From contig JAGVVL010000017.1 of the NCBI GenBank assembly GCA_018287875.1, forward strand, positions 434,001-498,000: a DNA stretch of 64,000 nucleotides, in the 5' to 3' direction. Position numbers and translations under genes: made by a program. The DNA is from Nigrospora sphaerica. Its lineage: Eukaryota > Ascomycota > Sordariomycetes > Amphisphaeriales > Apiosporaceae. Below are positions 44,557-56,900 of this stretch, in pieces. Under the pieces are notes generated by a model, which did not search any database, was not told where the DNA came from, and saw only the letters and a list, made by a program, of their open reading frames with translations. The first letter of the stretch is position 1; the number at the start of each line of letters is the position of its first letter.

Positions 44557-46245
44557 ATGGAGACCGCGTCGAAAGAAAGCCAGATAGTTCTTGCTATCCA
44601 ATCTCTCTAAAACGACCCCAATCTTACCCGCAGAGCCGCGGCTAGGACATATAACGTCTCCGAAACCTCACTACGTCGAAGAATAAACAGAACACGTGCC
44701 CGGTAAGACACACGCCCTAACAGCACTCGATTAACGGAGCTAGAAGAGAATGTGATTGTCACATATATAATGGACCTGGATTCGCAGGGATTCGCGCCCC
44801 GGATACCTAACGTGGAAGAGATGGCCAATGTTATTCTCGCGGAGTACGACGCGTCATGTGTCGGGATACACTAGGCCTCGAACTTTATAAAGCGACAACC
44901 TTAACTTAAAACGCGTCTTTCTTATGTATACGATTATTAGAGGGCCCTTTACGAGGACCCTGAAAAGATCGCGGCCTAGTTCGAGCTTTTCCGTAATATA
45001 AAGGTAACGTATAGTATCCTTAATAAGGATCTGTACAATTTCGACGAGACCGGCTTTATAATAAGCTAGATCACGTCCTTTATAGTTATTATAGGCGCCG
45101 ACTATAGCAGTAAACGAAAGAAAGTCCAGCCTAGTAATCGAGAATAGGCTACCGTGATTTAAGGTATATATATAGACAGCTAGTGTATCCCGCTATTCAT
45201 AGCGGTGAAAGGTAGGAACTATTTTACAAACTAATATACCGACAGCACCTTACCACGCGACTAAGTAATTAAACTAACCTTTAATAAATAGACCGATAAT
45301 AAAATAAAGCTAGATTAAATTTAGTATTTCGATAAACACACTACTACGTGTATAAAGGGCATATATTAAATATTGATTATCGATAAGTACGAGAGCTATA
45401 TTTCGGCTGACTTCTAGGCTTTCTATAAAGAGAAGAACATTTTTATAGTCTTAATACCTCCTTATTTATCACATCTACTTTAGCCTTTTAACGTTGGATG
45501 TTTTAAACTATTAAAGCGGGCATACAGTCGCGAAATTGAAGGGTTTATAAAAGCACACATGAACTATATTACGAAGGCCGAGTTCCTTATCGCCTTCCAC
45601 GCCGCGTTTGTTAAGATTTTTATACCCGAAAACGTTAAGTCTGGATTCCGCGGGGCTGGTTTAGTCCCTCTTAACCCGGACAAGGTCATCTCGAAGCTCG
45701 ACGTGAAGTTATCGACGCCTTCGCCGACTGGAAGCCTCCCGGCTGCGACCATCCCTTTGGCCTCCCAAACGCCGCATAACCCGACCGAGGCAACTTCGTA
45801 AACCGATTTTATTCAAAGCCGAATCCGCCGTCACTAGGGAAGCTCTCCGACACCGATTTTATCGGCAGTCGACCAGTTTGCGAAGGGTGCGATAGCGATA
45901 ATGCACGAGAACGCCCTTTTATAGGCGGAGGTTAAGACACTTCGAGAGGCGAATTCTAGCTTCGTAAAACGTCGGAGAGCGAAGAAAACACGTCTACGGC
46001 AAGGAGGAACACTCGAGATTAGCGAGGGATTAGATCTTTTAGATTAAAAGGACGTGGATACGCAGTTAAAGGAGGCAACACATACGAGTAGTAATCGCGT
46101 AAGGAGGGCGCAACCGCGCGAACAGCGTTGTGGCATCTGCGGAAACACCGGTCATAATGCACGTACTTGTGAAATAAATATAGAAACCTCCTGAGAGTCG
46201 GATTCCGATTAGTTTGAATTGATTTACGGCGTTGTGGTTGCATAA
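44557..46245 (+). pseudogene. Pogo/Fot1-type transposase with many stops and C-terminal CCHC knuckle
   Basis: A decayed transposase of the DDE superfamily. Recognisable pieces in order: RRAAARTYNVSETSLRRR of the N-terminal helix-turn-helix, LNKDLYNFDETGF with the first catalytic Asp, a degraded block near IDKYESY corresponding to the second Asp region, IPPYLSHLL before PFNVGCFKLLKRAYSREIEG, and GFRGAGLVPLNPDKVISKL. The C-terminus carries CGICGNTGHNARTC, a CX2CX4HX4C knuckle found in some fungal pogo transposases. The frame has roughly 20 stops, and many sit where Trp or Gln is expected (for example IH-stop-ASN and IAA-stop-FELF), so C:G to T:A mutation explains most of them. Confidence 0.9.
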
Positions 46246-46275
46246 TTAATTAATTTCTCGTGAAGATGCCGAAAG

Positions 46276-46318
46276 GTGCGCCACTCGCTTGTCTGCGCCA
46301 CTCGCTTGTCATCTACGT
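46276..46318 (-). repeat. Right terminal inverted repeat of the pogo-type element
   Basis: Reverse complement of 44459-44501 with one mismatch; TA follows at 46319. Confidence 0.93.
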
Positions 46319-46472
46319 TAGCTCAAAATATTACAGATACCCCGTTTCACACTTGTTGAAGTCCATTTAGGGAGACGGAACACCCATTATCGTCCTCCTT
46401 CCTCATTCTGTCTCACCCATCCTTTGGCCTCTAATTGCATCCACTAGCTTGGTCACCAACGCCACGAGGGCC

Positions 46473-48412
46473 ATGGCATATCGTACCTCAGACCCTTCTC
46501 TACACTTGTGCACTCTTTGCCAGTCTACGTGTATTTCCTTGCCAGGAGATTCCGGAGAAAAAGATTATTACATCGAGGCTATGCCACACTACGATACTTT
46601 TGGTGAATTCCAAGAATCGGCAGATAAGGGCTGTGCTATGTGCCGGCTTTTCTGGTCTATTATCTTAACCAACTATAAAGTCACAAAGGCGAATGCAGGG
46701 CTCTTCACTGAGCCTTTGTCGGAAGTTACTGTATCTGTCTCTTTCCAAAGATGGAGACATAAGCATTTGACACCGTCTTATATTACTCTGAAGTTACAGA
46801 AAGGGGGTGAGTTAATGGTGGCCGCCACACTGTGTATCATGCCATGTCATGACGAAGCGAAATTGGCGAGCGAACTGGAGTCCCGGGAAATCAAACGTTA
46901 GTTTACAGTTGAGATCCGATATTCTGCTGATTGGTGCGATACTTACACCTACCCACACCAGGCTTCAAAAAAGAAACCATTCTCCACGACCTAGAAACCA
47001 TGGTGAAAGAGTAAATTCAACCTTGGCTAAAGAATTGTCGCCAGGGACGCCATGGGCCTCTCTGCGCCAGCATGCCTACAGACAAGGCAAAAGCCCCCCC
47101 AACACGATTAGTCTACGTCGACAAATCCATTTGTGATTCTGTCCATCTTGTCGAAACTGATCCGAAACTGGAGCCTGAAGATTACGCATATCTGACTCTA
47201 AGTTGTTGCTGGGGTCAAGGTAATGAGACGGCCAAAACAACAAGGAAGAACTACCTCGACCGCTTAGGCGGAATCACCACCGCCGATCTCCCCAAGACCA
47301 TACAAGATGCAATCTGGCTTACGAGAATCATGGGCTTCGAATACCTATGGATAGATGCCGTCTGCATTATCCATGACGACACAAGGCAACCCAGCGACTT
47401 CGAACTCGAAGCCCCCAAGATGGGAAACTACTACACCAACGCCGAATGCTGCATATGTGCATCACTTGCGAGGGACAGTTCAGAAGGATTCCTAACCGAA
47501 CGTACACAGTCCAGATACCTGATCCCAAGCGTCGCTCTGAAGTACTCGGACCAACCCGTTGTAATATCCCACTACCTCTACTTGCTCAAAGAATCGTTCG
47601 GTTACCTGGGCAGAACGGTCAAGAACTCGCCATTGATGTAACACGGCTGGTATACGCAGGAGCATCTACTATCGCCACGGAAGCTGCACTGGACTTTGCA
47701 CGGCCTACTTCTTGAATGCCCCAGCTCGACTTTTCCAGAAGACAGCACATGCTATTGCTTCTTAAGACAAAACAACCCGAGCTATGTATTCAGGGGCAAT
47801 AATGGTCCATTTATTAACTGGTATGACACACTGGCCATCTACTCGCAAAAGCGACTCACATACGAAAGAGACCGACTTGACGCCATCCAGGGCGGCGCGC
47901 GCTATGTCGAGGAGCAAACAGGGCGCGAGATTTTCAAAGGGTTGATGAGGGGTTCTGTCGCCCAAGGGCTTGCGTGGAGCTCCGTGCCACCAGACGGTTC
48001 CGACGGCTCACAGAAGCGCAATTGGATGGGGGCAAGTCCTGCCTCCACGTGGTGCTGAGCATGGAGTTGCCCTATTGCTTTCGTGACTTCGGGACTGATA
48101 GAATGGTTCCTCCACGAGAGCCACTCGGAGCCATTTCCTACGCTACCTCATAACGAGAGCTTCGGCACAAGCGACGGCATGAGCACCGACGAGGGCACTA
48201 GACTGCATGTCAGAGCCCCTTTAATCGAGGTCAGATTGGATAGAGGCGCTGTCATTATCAAGAGAGGGGCTGGACTACTTGAGAGCAAGCGGTTCGGCGC
48301 ACCAGTTGAGTATTCCTACCATTATTATAAGACGGATGAAGTGGTTCAAGAGGGGAGAGAAATTTCCGAGGAGAACTACTATGGGAAATTGAGGGACATC
48401 ACACTAGTATAG
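46473..48412 (+). pseudogene. HET-domain (heterokaryon incompatibility) gene, three in-frame stops
   Basis: HET-domain proteins trigger programmed cell death when incompatible fungal strains fuse. Exon 1 (46473 to about 46900) has the cysteine-containing start LCTLCQSTCISLPGDSG and GCAMCRLFW. An intron with a GTTAGT donor ends at CACCAG near 46962. The HET core then reads YLTLSCCWGQGNE, LPKTIQDAIWLTRIMGFEYL, WIDAVCIIHDD and GNYYTNAECCICAS, with the third motif as GWYTQEHLLSP. Stops at 47012 (TAA), 47639 (TAA, just before the third motif) and 48056 (TGA) lie in one continuous frame, with no frameshift. Each is one C:G to T:A change from Gln or Trp. The frame otherwise runs to TAG 48410-48412, so inactivation looks recent. 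It lies directly beside the mutated transposon, fitting spread of RIP or an independent duplicated copy. Confidence 0.88.
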
Positions 48413-50089
48413 CCAAGGGGAGGTTATTATCTGAGTAACTCCTTTGTTTACCCGCCTGCAGTCTTTAGTGGCCCACCAGAAGATCCAAACACGCAAGATA
48501 GGGCAGCTCCCAGAGGAGTAGCAGCCACCGCTGGCAATGGCTAAGGGTGCATCGTTGCGTCAACAGGCCTGGGGCTCCTACATTCCATCACATGTAGTGC
48601 TGACGAAGCCTGTATCATACGAAGCCAAGAGCGTGGCTAGGTTAGCGATGGCGTACAAGATCACCTGGAACAGGTAATGTGTCGGGTCGACCTCCTTGGT
48701 ACTCGCTTTTAAGCGGCGGCTGCCATGGTACCTGAACTCGTCACGGGAGACATAAACCGCGGCAACCTAGTATTGGATTGGAGTAGAGTCCGTACGCTTA
48801 TAGTGAAAACGGTACACCACCCGAAGAGGTGTACCTGAGTACTGGACCCCTTGTTCTGTCACGGCTGACTACTCCACTCCTTACGGCGTATGACCGTCAC
48901 CACCACTTTCTAGCCCCTTTCTATTAATATCAGCACTCGGACCCATAGCTGAGCATTGCAGCTTAATCAGACCTTTGAACCGCTTCTAACCCGGTACCTA
49001 CACCTAGCCGAATAGCGTAGTATTCCACCGTGCGGCACGAGGAAAACGTGGAAGAGAGCCGTCGGTACATTAACGCCAAACGCAGCCCCTCCACGGGGCC
49101 ACGGGGGGCGACAAGGATCAGGCATGATACCAATGTCAGCCGTCATGCGTGCCGATCCCCGGGGGCATGACGTGCCGTCTTGAGGGGCGGAGGGTCTCGG
49201 AAGAGGGTTCGCCGGTTACCGGTTTAGGCATGCCACGACCCTTTCCCCGCGACGCGTACGTGTCGTGGGGGGGGGGCGGCTATTTCCGATGGGGCTCGGC
49301 CGGAGTCGATGAAACCTCATAGTCCCGCACCGTTGCAACCTCACGGAACGGGTCTCTTCCTCCACTTCGGCGCATGGAGCACCTCGGTCCTGGTGCTTTG
49401 ACACTTGGCCGTGCTAACGTGGCCGACCGTGTTTCGGCAACCCGTCCCTCTAACCGCGCCTTTGTGCCGCCTCTACGAAACCGAGCGAAGCATACTTTTC
49501 AGACGGGCGCTGGGCGACCCCCGGAGCATCAAGGGGACTGGGGGATCCTGCCATGTCGGCTCAGGGGCCGTAGGGGTGCTCCGGCCAGTATAATGTCACT
49601 GTGCGGAAAGGACGCCGTCGACGGGGTCTTTATGTCTAATATTCGGGTCTGTTCACTGTTTCTGTCGTTGGCAAGCCATTTGAAGGAGAAAAGAAATGAT
49701 AGCACGAAGTCTAAGAGAAACGCCGCTCCAAGTTAAAAAAACGCAAGACTAGGTATATACACTCGATCATCGAGGGGAAAAAAACCAACTCTTCCCCCGC
49801 CCCGATCATCTGTTTCCCGTTGATGCAGCCGTAATGCCAGCCTCCAGAAGCCACCTCCTCATTAGGCCCCCCCGCCGGTCCTTTGTGTCTGTGGTCCCTA
49901 TGATGATTACCTTTTGAAATACAGTCGAACAATGTACATCCAAGAACGTAAAGGCAAGGCCCCCGGTATGCCCGGTCATGGGGCACGGCGTGGGCTTTGC
50001 TGTTGTTTTCGTTTTCTGTCGTGGTTGGTCTTTGACGCGTGGGGGAATCGAAGAAGACGCCCACATTCTCATTTGTCGCAATATTCGTC
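48413..50089. other. Intergenic, no supported gene
   Basis: 48420-49000 shows nothing recognisable. 49090-49620 is GC-rich with short overlapping frames. 49740-50089 is the 3' flank of the NLR-like gene; the long frame at 49806-50957 (minus) is an alternative reading of its 3' part. Confidence 0.5.
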
Positions 50090-51423
50090 TCAGTTGGGGC
50101 TCGGCGGCTCCAGGGTGGCGCCGAGGTGGCCAAACTCCCTCTTCTCCTGCCACGAGGGGGCGGCGAGCTGGTCGACGGCAATCATGGAGCGGCGGCTGGC
50201 CTTGCGGCTGGGCGGCGCGCGGACGGCGAGGGCCTCCATCATGATGACGTCGCCGGCGAATTCCTTCTCGCCCTCGAGGGTGCGGCGGATGATCTCGATG
50301 GCGGGCCGGCTCTCGAGCGAGCCGCTGTCGGTGCCCAGCTGCGAGCCGCCCATGGTCTCGACCTGGCAGTGCGGGTCGGCGCCGTGCTCGAGCATGAGCA
50401 GCACCGCCGCCACCCAGCGCTGCCGGTTCTGCGGCGACGCCTGCGCCGGCGTCTGGTTGAACGACAGCGCGTTGAGCGCGCCCGACGACGTGAAATAGCG
50501 GTGGCCAGACTGCACCGTGCGCTGCCACAAGTCGCGCGACGCCGGCGTCTGGCCCGACGCGTCGGCGCCCAGCTCGAACAGCAGCTGCACGAAGCGCGTC
50601 TCGGGCAGGTCGTGATGGAAGTCCTTGTAGCTGCCCGTCAGCGACACGCACGCCGACACGGACGGCACGCCCTCGGCCCGCGAGTCGCCCTCGGGGCACA
50701 CGGCGTACTCGAGCAGCTCCTGCGCCCGCGCCCGCCGCGTCTCGTAGTCGAGCGCCATGAGCTTGCTGAGCAGAAAGTTGAACAGGTTGGCCTGCATCGC
50801 CAGCGCCAGGAACGACGTGCGTAGCGGCGACTGGCCCAGCTCCATGGGCTCGAGGCTGGCCCAGTGCACCGGCACCGACGACCGCGTGCTGCTGCGGTCG
50901 TGCGCGGGCGCCGACGGCGTCGGCGACCGGTCGCGCCCCCGCGTCAGCGTGCGGCACGTCTCGTCCAGCTCGTCCAGCAGCGCGATGTACGCCGTCGTGT
51001 CGAACGGCACGTTGTCCAGCCGGTGTGCGTACCGCAGCGTGTTGGAGATGATGAGCCAGCTCTCGCCCGTGAAGCGCAACGGCGGCAGACGCCGCATGTG
51101 GCGGTTGAGCGTCCCCAGGCAGCGCAGGTAGCGAATGTTGGCGCTCATGAGCGACAGGTCCATCTCGGCCTTGTTGGGCGGCGCCACCAGCACCTTATCC
51201 CAGATGCCGCCGCGCAGGGCAAACTCCTTGGCCGTCAGGTGCATGAACACCACCTTCTTCGATTTGGTCGTTTCGAGCAGGCCAGAGCAGCACGACATCA
51301 TGCGGCGCTCCATGTGCTCCGAGATGTTGTGCAGGTCCTCGGCCGTAAAGGGGTTGGCCTTGTCCTGCGTGACGGCGAGCTCGCCGATCTCGGCCTTCTT
51401 GGCCTGGGACGACACCAGGGCCG

Positions 51424-51459
<36 letters not shown>

Positions 51460-53990
51460 GCGCCAGGTAACCCTCGACGGCAAAGGCCAGCGGCACCAAA
51501 CCGGGCGACTCGAGCGCGCGCAAGAGAAGCTCGAAGATGCGGCACGTCTCGCGCTGCTTGACGGGCGGCAGGTTCTGGATGATGCGCATGTACAGACCGC
51601 TCGAGCCGCCCAGCTGCTGCGGCAGGGACTCGAGCGTGTCGCGCAGCTTCTTGAGCGAGCCCTCCATCAACAGGTCAATGGCAAGGCGCGCCCAGAGGAT
51701 GTCACCGCGCGACTTCCGCGACACTTCGTCGCAGAGCGGCTTCTGACCCGCCGACAGGCCCGGCGCCACCAGGTCTAGTCGCGTGGCGCAGTAGTCGGAA
51801 ATCATCTTCTCGGTGCGCGTGTGCACACGCATGCGCGGGGCGCCCTCAAGGGCGTCCTCGAAGGGCGGCAACTCACGCGACGACACGCAGAGTTTGATGA
51901 AATCGGCGTTCCCCATCTCGGTGATGAGGGTGGCAATTTCGTTATGGGAGTCGCTAATCCACTTGGTCGACCCCAGAAGAGCACTGCTGCCCTCGGTACT
52001 GCCATCCATGGAGACGCTCGCACTCTCACCGGCGCCGTAGTCTTGGTCGGCGATACGGTACTCGTCCAAGGCGTCAATAAACAGGGCGAGGCGCAGCGTC
52101 TTGCCCATGCGGCTGAAGAGCTGGTAGAAGGCCTGGGACAGATTGACGACGGTGTTGAAGGGCGTCGACGGCGGCCACGGGCCGGTGATGTGGCTGGGGA
52201 AACAAATCGACACAAGCTCCGGCCGAGCCGTCAGAACCTGGTAGAGGATGGCGCGGAGAATACCTTCTCGTGACTTCTGCAAGTGGCCACCGCCCTCAAA
52301 GAGAAACATGGAGGCGACAATGAGCTGGCAGTTGCCGGCCCATCTCTGCAGCCGCCCGCGCACCGTGTCGCTGTGAAAGGCGTGCTTCATAAGCGTCGTC
52401 TTGCCCGAGCCCGGATTGCCCGAAATCCAGAACGTAGGTCCTGGCGTCTGCAGCCAGTTATCGAAGCTTGACAGCTTCTCGTCGCCCTCGGTTGCGGACA
52501 GGATCTCGGCACACTGCGGAGCGTACTGGACGTCGGATTCGTCCTGCTTGCTACGGAAGTCGAAGCTGAGAGCCTCGAGGATTTCTGCGTCCGTCAGTCG
52601 AAGAGCGCGCAACGAGGGGGGAAACATTGCCGCTTACGTTTGGTCCGAGCTAGTCGTTCCTCCGAATCTAGACACGCTTTGGTTAGCACGACGCGCCCGG
52701 CCGCCAACTCCACGGCTGCCACATATCACCTACCTTCCAAGAGCCCGGTCCGACGCGACAGTTTGCTGATGTGACCCACGATCTGGAAGTAGCCGGGGTC
52801 GCGCCGGTTTCCAAACCGGGCAATGTCAAAGTGATCGGCCGCAATGTCGTCAACCGCCACATTCAGGCCATCGTACGATGCCGTTGCTTTGGGGACCATC
52901 TGAGTTCATCAGTATCAAAAGCGTAGAGGGACGGGTGCGTCGGACGCTGCTTACGAGGGACATTGGAGTGTACGGGTACAACTCGCGCACGCAGACGACC
53001 GAGATGTCCCGCGACATGAGAACGAACTCATCGCGCTGGCTGGTCAAGAGATGGACATGGTCGCGGATCATCTGGGCAAAGGCCTCGTCTGCCTGGCGCA
53101 ATTCCAGTTGGGCCGTTCTGGCGATGGTTTCGACCAGCGGCTTCTTGCCAACGCCCTTATGCGGCGTGCCCAGGAAAATAACACCGATGGTACTTGCGTA
53201 TAGGTTGCTCGACTCGCTGGATTTGCCATAGATCTGCGAAACAGCCACCGCCGAGAGAGCATCCTTGAGAATGACTTCAGAGTGGGAGCCGAGGTCAGCG
53301 AGCGTTCACAGACGCCGAGGACGACTCAACGCCAGGCCCACCGTGCGATGCGGCGTGATCTCATCATGGTCCGAAAAGCGGCCGGCCGGCAATGGAGCAA
53401 GGGACGAGACTTACTGCCACCGAGACCGTGGGCAACGAAGATGATGCTTCGATCATTTCCGGCCTTGATCTTGTTCATGTCGGCCACCAGCGAGTCACTG
53501 AGCGAATTGGACAGTCCCTCGCCGTACTGGTCTATTTTGCCGAGGGGAGGCAGGTTGTATCCCCACTGCAAGCTTGGTGGTTAGCGGATGGCAAGATGGG
53601 AACGGAGAGGACAACGGCGCTGCCCCAGTGGGTGGAGGGCAGCGAGCGGCGCGATGGTGTGCTCACGGTGATGATGCGCGCATGGGGAAACTCCTGCGCG
53701 AGCAGGTCGCGCGGCCAGAAACAGTCATTCTTGGTCCACGACTTCACGCGGCTGCCGCCGGCGTGGTGCACAAAGATGATGTCGATGGCCTCGTCTTCTT
53801 TGCCGTCGGGCAGGCCTTCGCTGATGATGACGGCGCCGAGGCCATTCTCGTCGAAGGAGGGCCTGTTATCGCTGTGGGTGGTGCTAAGGGTGGTGGTGGA
53901 CTTGGCCACGTGCAGGTGGTGTTGCTGGTCGTCGGGCTGAACTGCAGACGTCTTGCTGATCCGCGCAAGGTACTGCCGTATCCTCTTCAT
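50090..53990 (-). CDS. NLR-like protein: SesB-type alpha/beta hydrolase, NACHT, polyQ, weak ankyrin (1167 aa)
   Basis: Five minus-strand exons (53990-53667, 53565-53415, 53274-52955, 52899-52734, 52632-50090) join in frame. Fungal proteins of this build act in non-self recognition. Residues about 60-300 are an alpha/beta-hydrolase module (AIDIIFVHHAGGSRVKSWTK, HARIITWGYN, IIFVAHGLGG, TIGVIFLGTPHKGV). The usual Ser of the elbow is Gly at about 155, so hydrolase activity is doubtful. The NACHT domain has Walker A GNPGSGKT (about 392-399) and Walker B LALFIDALDEY (about 502-512), plus KLCVSSRELPPFEDAL. Ten glutamines lie at about 714-723. The C-terminal third has two weak ankyrin-like units (LLFELGADASG, LLMLEHGADPHC). 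No stops or frameshifts: the only intact recognition-type gene here. Junction 4, with an AAG acceptor, is the least certain. Confidence 0.88.
51425..51454. repeat. (CTG)10 microsatellite encoding polyglutamine
   Basis: Ten pure CTG units, read as CAG on the minus strand within the NLR-like gene, giving Q10. Purity suggests length variation between strains. Confidence 0.95.
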
Positions 53991-56900
53991 GGTGATGGGT
54001 CGAATGCGGCCCTGCTACCGCCTGCTTGGTGGTGGTGGTATTGAGGATCGATCGTCTTGGTCGCCGTCGTCCTCGTGCCCGTCAACGCTCACTAAGTACG
54101 TACAGGACGCTGGGTTTCCGAACGTCTACGTGCGAAGGTGGGATATATTGGCCGTCGTTCTGGGGACCTCGACGATGGTACGGTGGTTGATCGACGGCGC
54201 GCGCTCTCCCTCGTGGTCATTAGGCATCTCCTGGCCCCTTGGTGGGACCCCAGAGATGAGCGGTGACAGCGGGACGACGGGGGGCCTGCACGTGAGTCGT
54301 GAGGTGTTGTGAGCAAGCAATGCCAGGGCCGGGGGCTGGGATCATGTTTGCTTCAGTCCCCTGGCAAGCCTGGACCTGCGACCATTTCGTCAATAGAGTT
54401 TGACAGGCTCCTGGTTGGTACCTTCAGGCCCGACAGGCCCCTGCACGGGTATGGTTCCGCGGACGACGACCCCGTCGTCGTGATAGTCGTGCGCGCCTAG
54501 CCTTGTGTGGTGGGCGTGGAGGCAAGGGAGAGAGCAAAGGCAGGGATGCGTAAAGGAGCCGCGCCCGCTTGTCTCTCCCTGCATAAGCAACGAGGCGAGT
54601 GCGTACAACACATGTCGTACGCATGCCGGGGTGAGAGTGGCAGGGGTGAACAGGGGACCAGGGCAGTCTTCTCCGACCCTGGCTGCCCAGGAGGGCGGGC
54701 AAACGCGTGTTGGCGACGTCGAGAATGACGGCGAATGGCTCCTTCCGGGGGGCGACGATAGACGATCGTAGGAGTTATGCAGCTTGATGTTCTGGGCTCT
54801 CCTTTCATTTGCAGTTGGGCCATTCCGGCACCCCGGCATTCGCGCCCCATCTGTTCGTCTCCATCGTGACCCTCGTCGCCCCCATTCTGTCGGTCCACCA
54901 CAAGCGGTCGTCACCTCCGGCCGACGACCCCTTGCACGAGCGTGCAGTACCGACAGGCAGGAACAGACCCAAGAGGGCAGGAAGACAGGAACGCAACCGG
55001 GATCGGCATCCGGCCGAGTCAGCACCCAGTACAACAGCCGACCGCACCTGTTTGCCGTGACCTGCAACGCCGAAGCAACGGCATGTTGCAATGGGTGCGC
55101 ATGAGACGCACAATCGACCCCACTCGCGCAAACTCCCATTCCCCGCGGACAGTGTGAGCACGACCTGGGAACCCCGAGAAGAGACTGCTGATGCCTGGGT
55201 TGCCATGTGCAATCCAACTTAGGGGCCGAGCCACTGGCAGGGAGGCGCACGGCACCCGTGCGCAGCGTTTTTCAGACGAACGACATTTCCCGTGCCAACG
55301 GCAGGGCAGCGGGCCGCCTCGATAGTCTTTCCACTAAAATTAGGCGAGGGCGACTTCGGCCACGATATTTGACCGTGGCAAGAGGAGCCGAGGGGGGGGA
55401 AATAAGAAAAAAAACAAAAAAAAACTCCAGCCGATAGAATTGGGCGGGCGACTTGAAGAGAGGGGACCCCCAGCTCTACTAACCACAAAAGAGTACGGTA
55501 GACGATACTAACAAAAAGTACTCGGGGGGCTCAACTCCGACTAATTCGCGAATGCCCTAGAAGGTAGGTACTTACCCGAGCCACCCTACCAAATGGCATT
55601 ATCTACTTACTTTGGGTGCCGTACGTACCCGCCGCTCTAGCTCAGTTCAGTCAGGCTTTCTTTTCCACCACTGTCAGCCGGCGGGGCGGCCGTCATCATG
55701 AGCCTGAAAACGGCACTAAACCCTCCTATCACGATACTGCTTTGGGGGGCCGAACGAACCAACAGGGGCTTGGAGCTCTGAGGTCCCAGAGAAAGGGTCA
55801 GGGACTACAGAAAGGCCCCTGGACGGGTTACTGCCAGCGGTGTTGGTGGGCTGATGGGGACTCACCGCGGTGGGCTGACAGGGGCTAAGGCTGCGAATCG
55901 CCTAGCGCCTGCCTAGCGCCGGCAGCCCTCGACAGGGGTTCGACAAACAAACTGTCACGGCAGGGTTCCAGAAGAAGGGACGATTCGGCCAATGGGCGCT
56001 GCGAAAGCCACGGCGTCTCCTCAGCCAAAATGGCGGATGGAGAGGCCGGTGGAGGGGCAGACAGGACAGTTTACCTCCCATGCACTGTCTTGGAGCAGGG
56101 CCCACAAAGTCCGTGCTTGTATCCGCGGCACTTGGATGACCCACCTCTAACTTCGTATCGTCGTCACCTCCTCACCTTCTGCTCAGTATCCATCCGCACG
56201 ACTCTATGATAGTGCGCCTCCACAACCCCGGCTGTCGCTGGCATCATCCAGCCTCTTCCTGCCTGACTCTCTCTCCCCCTCGGCTTCCAGTCCGCCAACG
56301 GCCATGCCGTCCTTTTGTCCGCAGCGATTGGTGGATACGGGCTTGTTGCTGCAGCAGCAAGAGCCCGCCACCCATGGGGAAAGAAAACTCCGCTCCTGCG
56401 CTACTGACCGTTGCACCTCGTGCGCGTTGCCACCATTGCGGCAGTCCCCGAGACTAACTTTCGCCGCATCTGGTATGATGCAAAGAGAGCGAAGGAAGAT
56501 TTACGCCATGTTGGCCGCCGTGCCCTCGACTGACATTCCACCGTTTGCCTGTTTCTGTCTTGTTTGTCCGAGACACGCAAGCCGTGGCGTTGCAAGCTGG
56601 GACTTGCTTGCCCGCCCATCTCCCTCTGATGATGGGAGCTACCCGGCTACCTTCCCCGGCTGGTATGAGAGTGAGAACGGCAAAACTCATACTATCGACC
56701 CGGCCCACCACCGCTCCCTAGCTCCCTGGGCCCCCTACTCGGGTCTCGAGCGGCTGCATCTCATACGCTATCGATGCGACATAGGCGACAGAGGAAGGGA
56801 GAGATATCAGCAGATATGACGGCCGCTCGTCGGACACCTCTCCGACTACGCCTCCCCACAGCGCGGTACCCCTGAGCGGGTAGCAGCGAAGACTTCCACA

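Larger units (their letters stand above)
44459..46318 (+). mobile_element. Fot1/pogo-type DNA transposon, 1860 bp, RIP-damaged
   Basis: Bounded by TA dinucleotides (44457-44458 and 46319-46320), the target duplication of Tc1-mariner elements. The 43-bp terminal inverted repeats (44459-44501 and 46276-46318) start ACGTAGATGAC and differ at one base. Each repeat contains two near-tandem copies of ACAAGCGAGTGGCGCA, a likely double transposase-binding site. The interior is A/T-rich with a degraded transposase frame. The complete ends mean it inserted whole and was then mutated in place. Confidence 0.93.

Noticed and set aside
49806..50957. 383-codon minus-strand frame
   Set aside because: It overlaps the NACHT gene on the same strand in another frame and is Ala/Arg-rich, as expected from GC-rich codons read out of phase.
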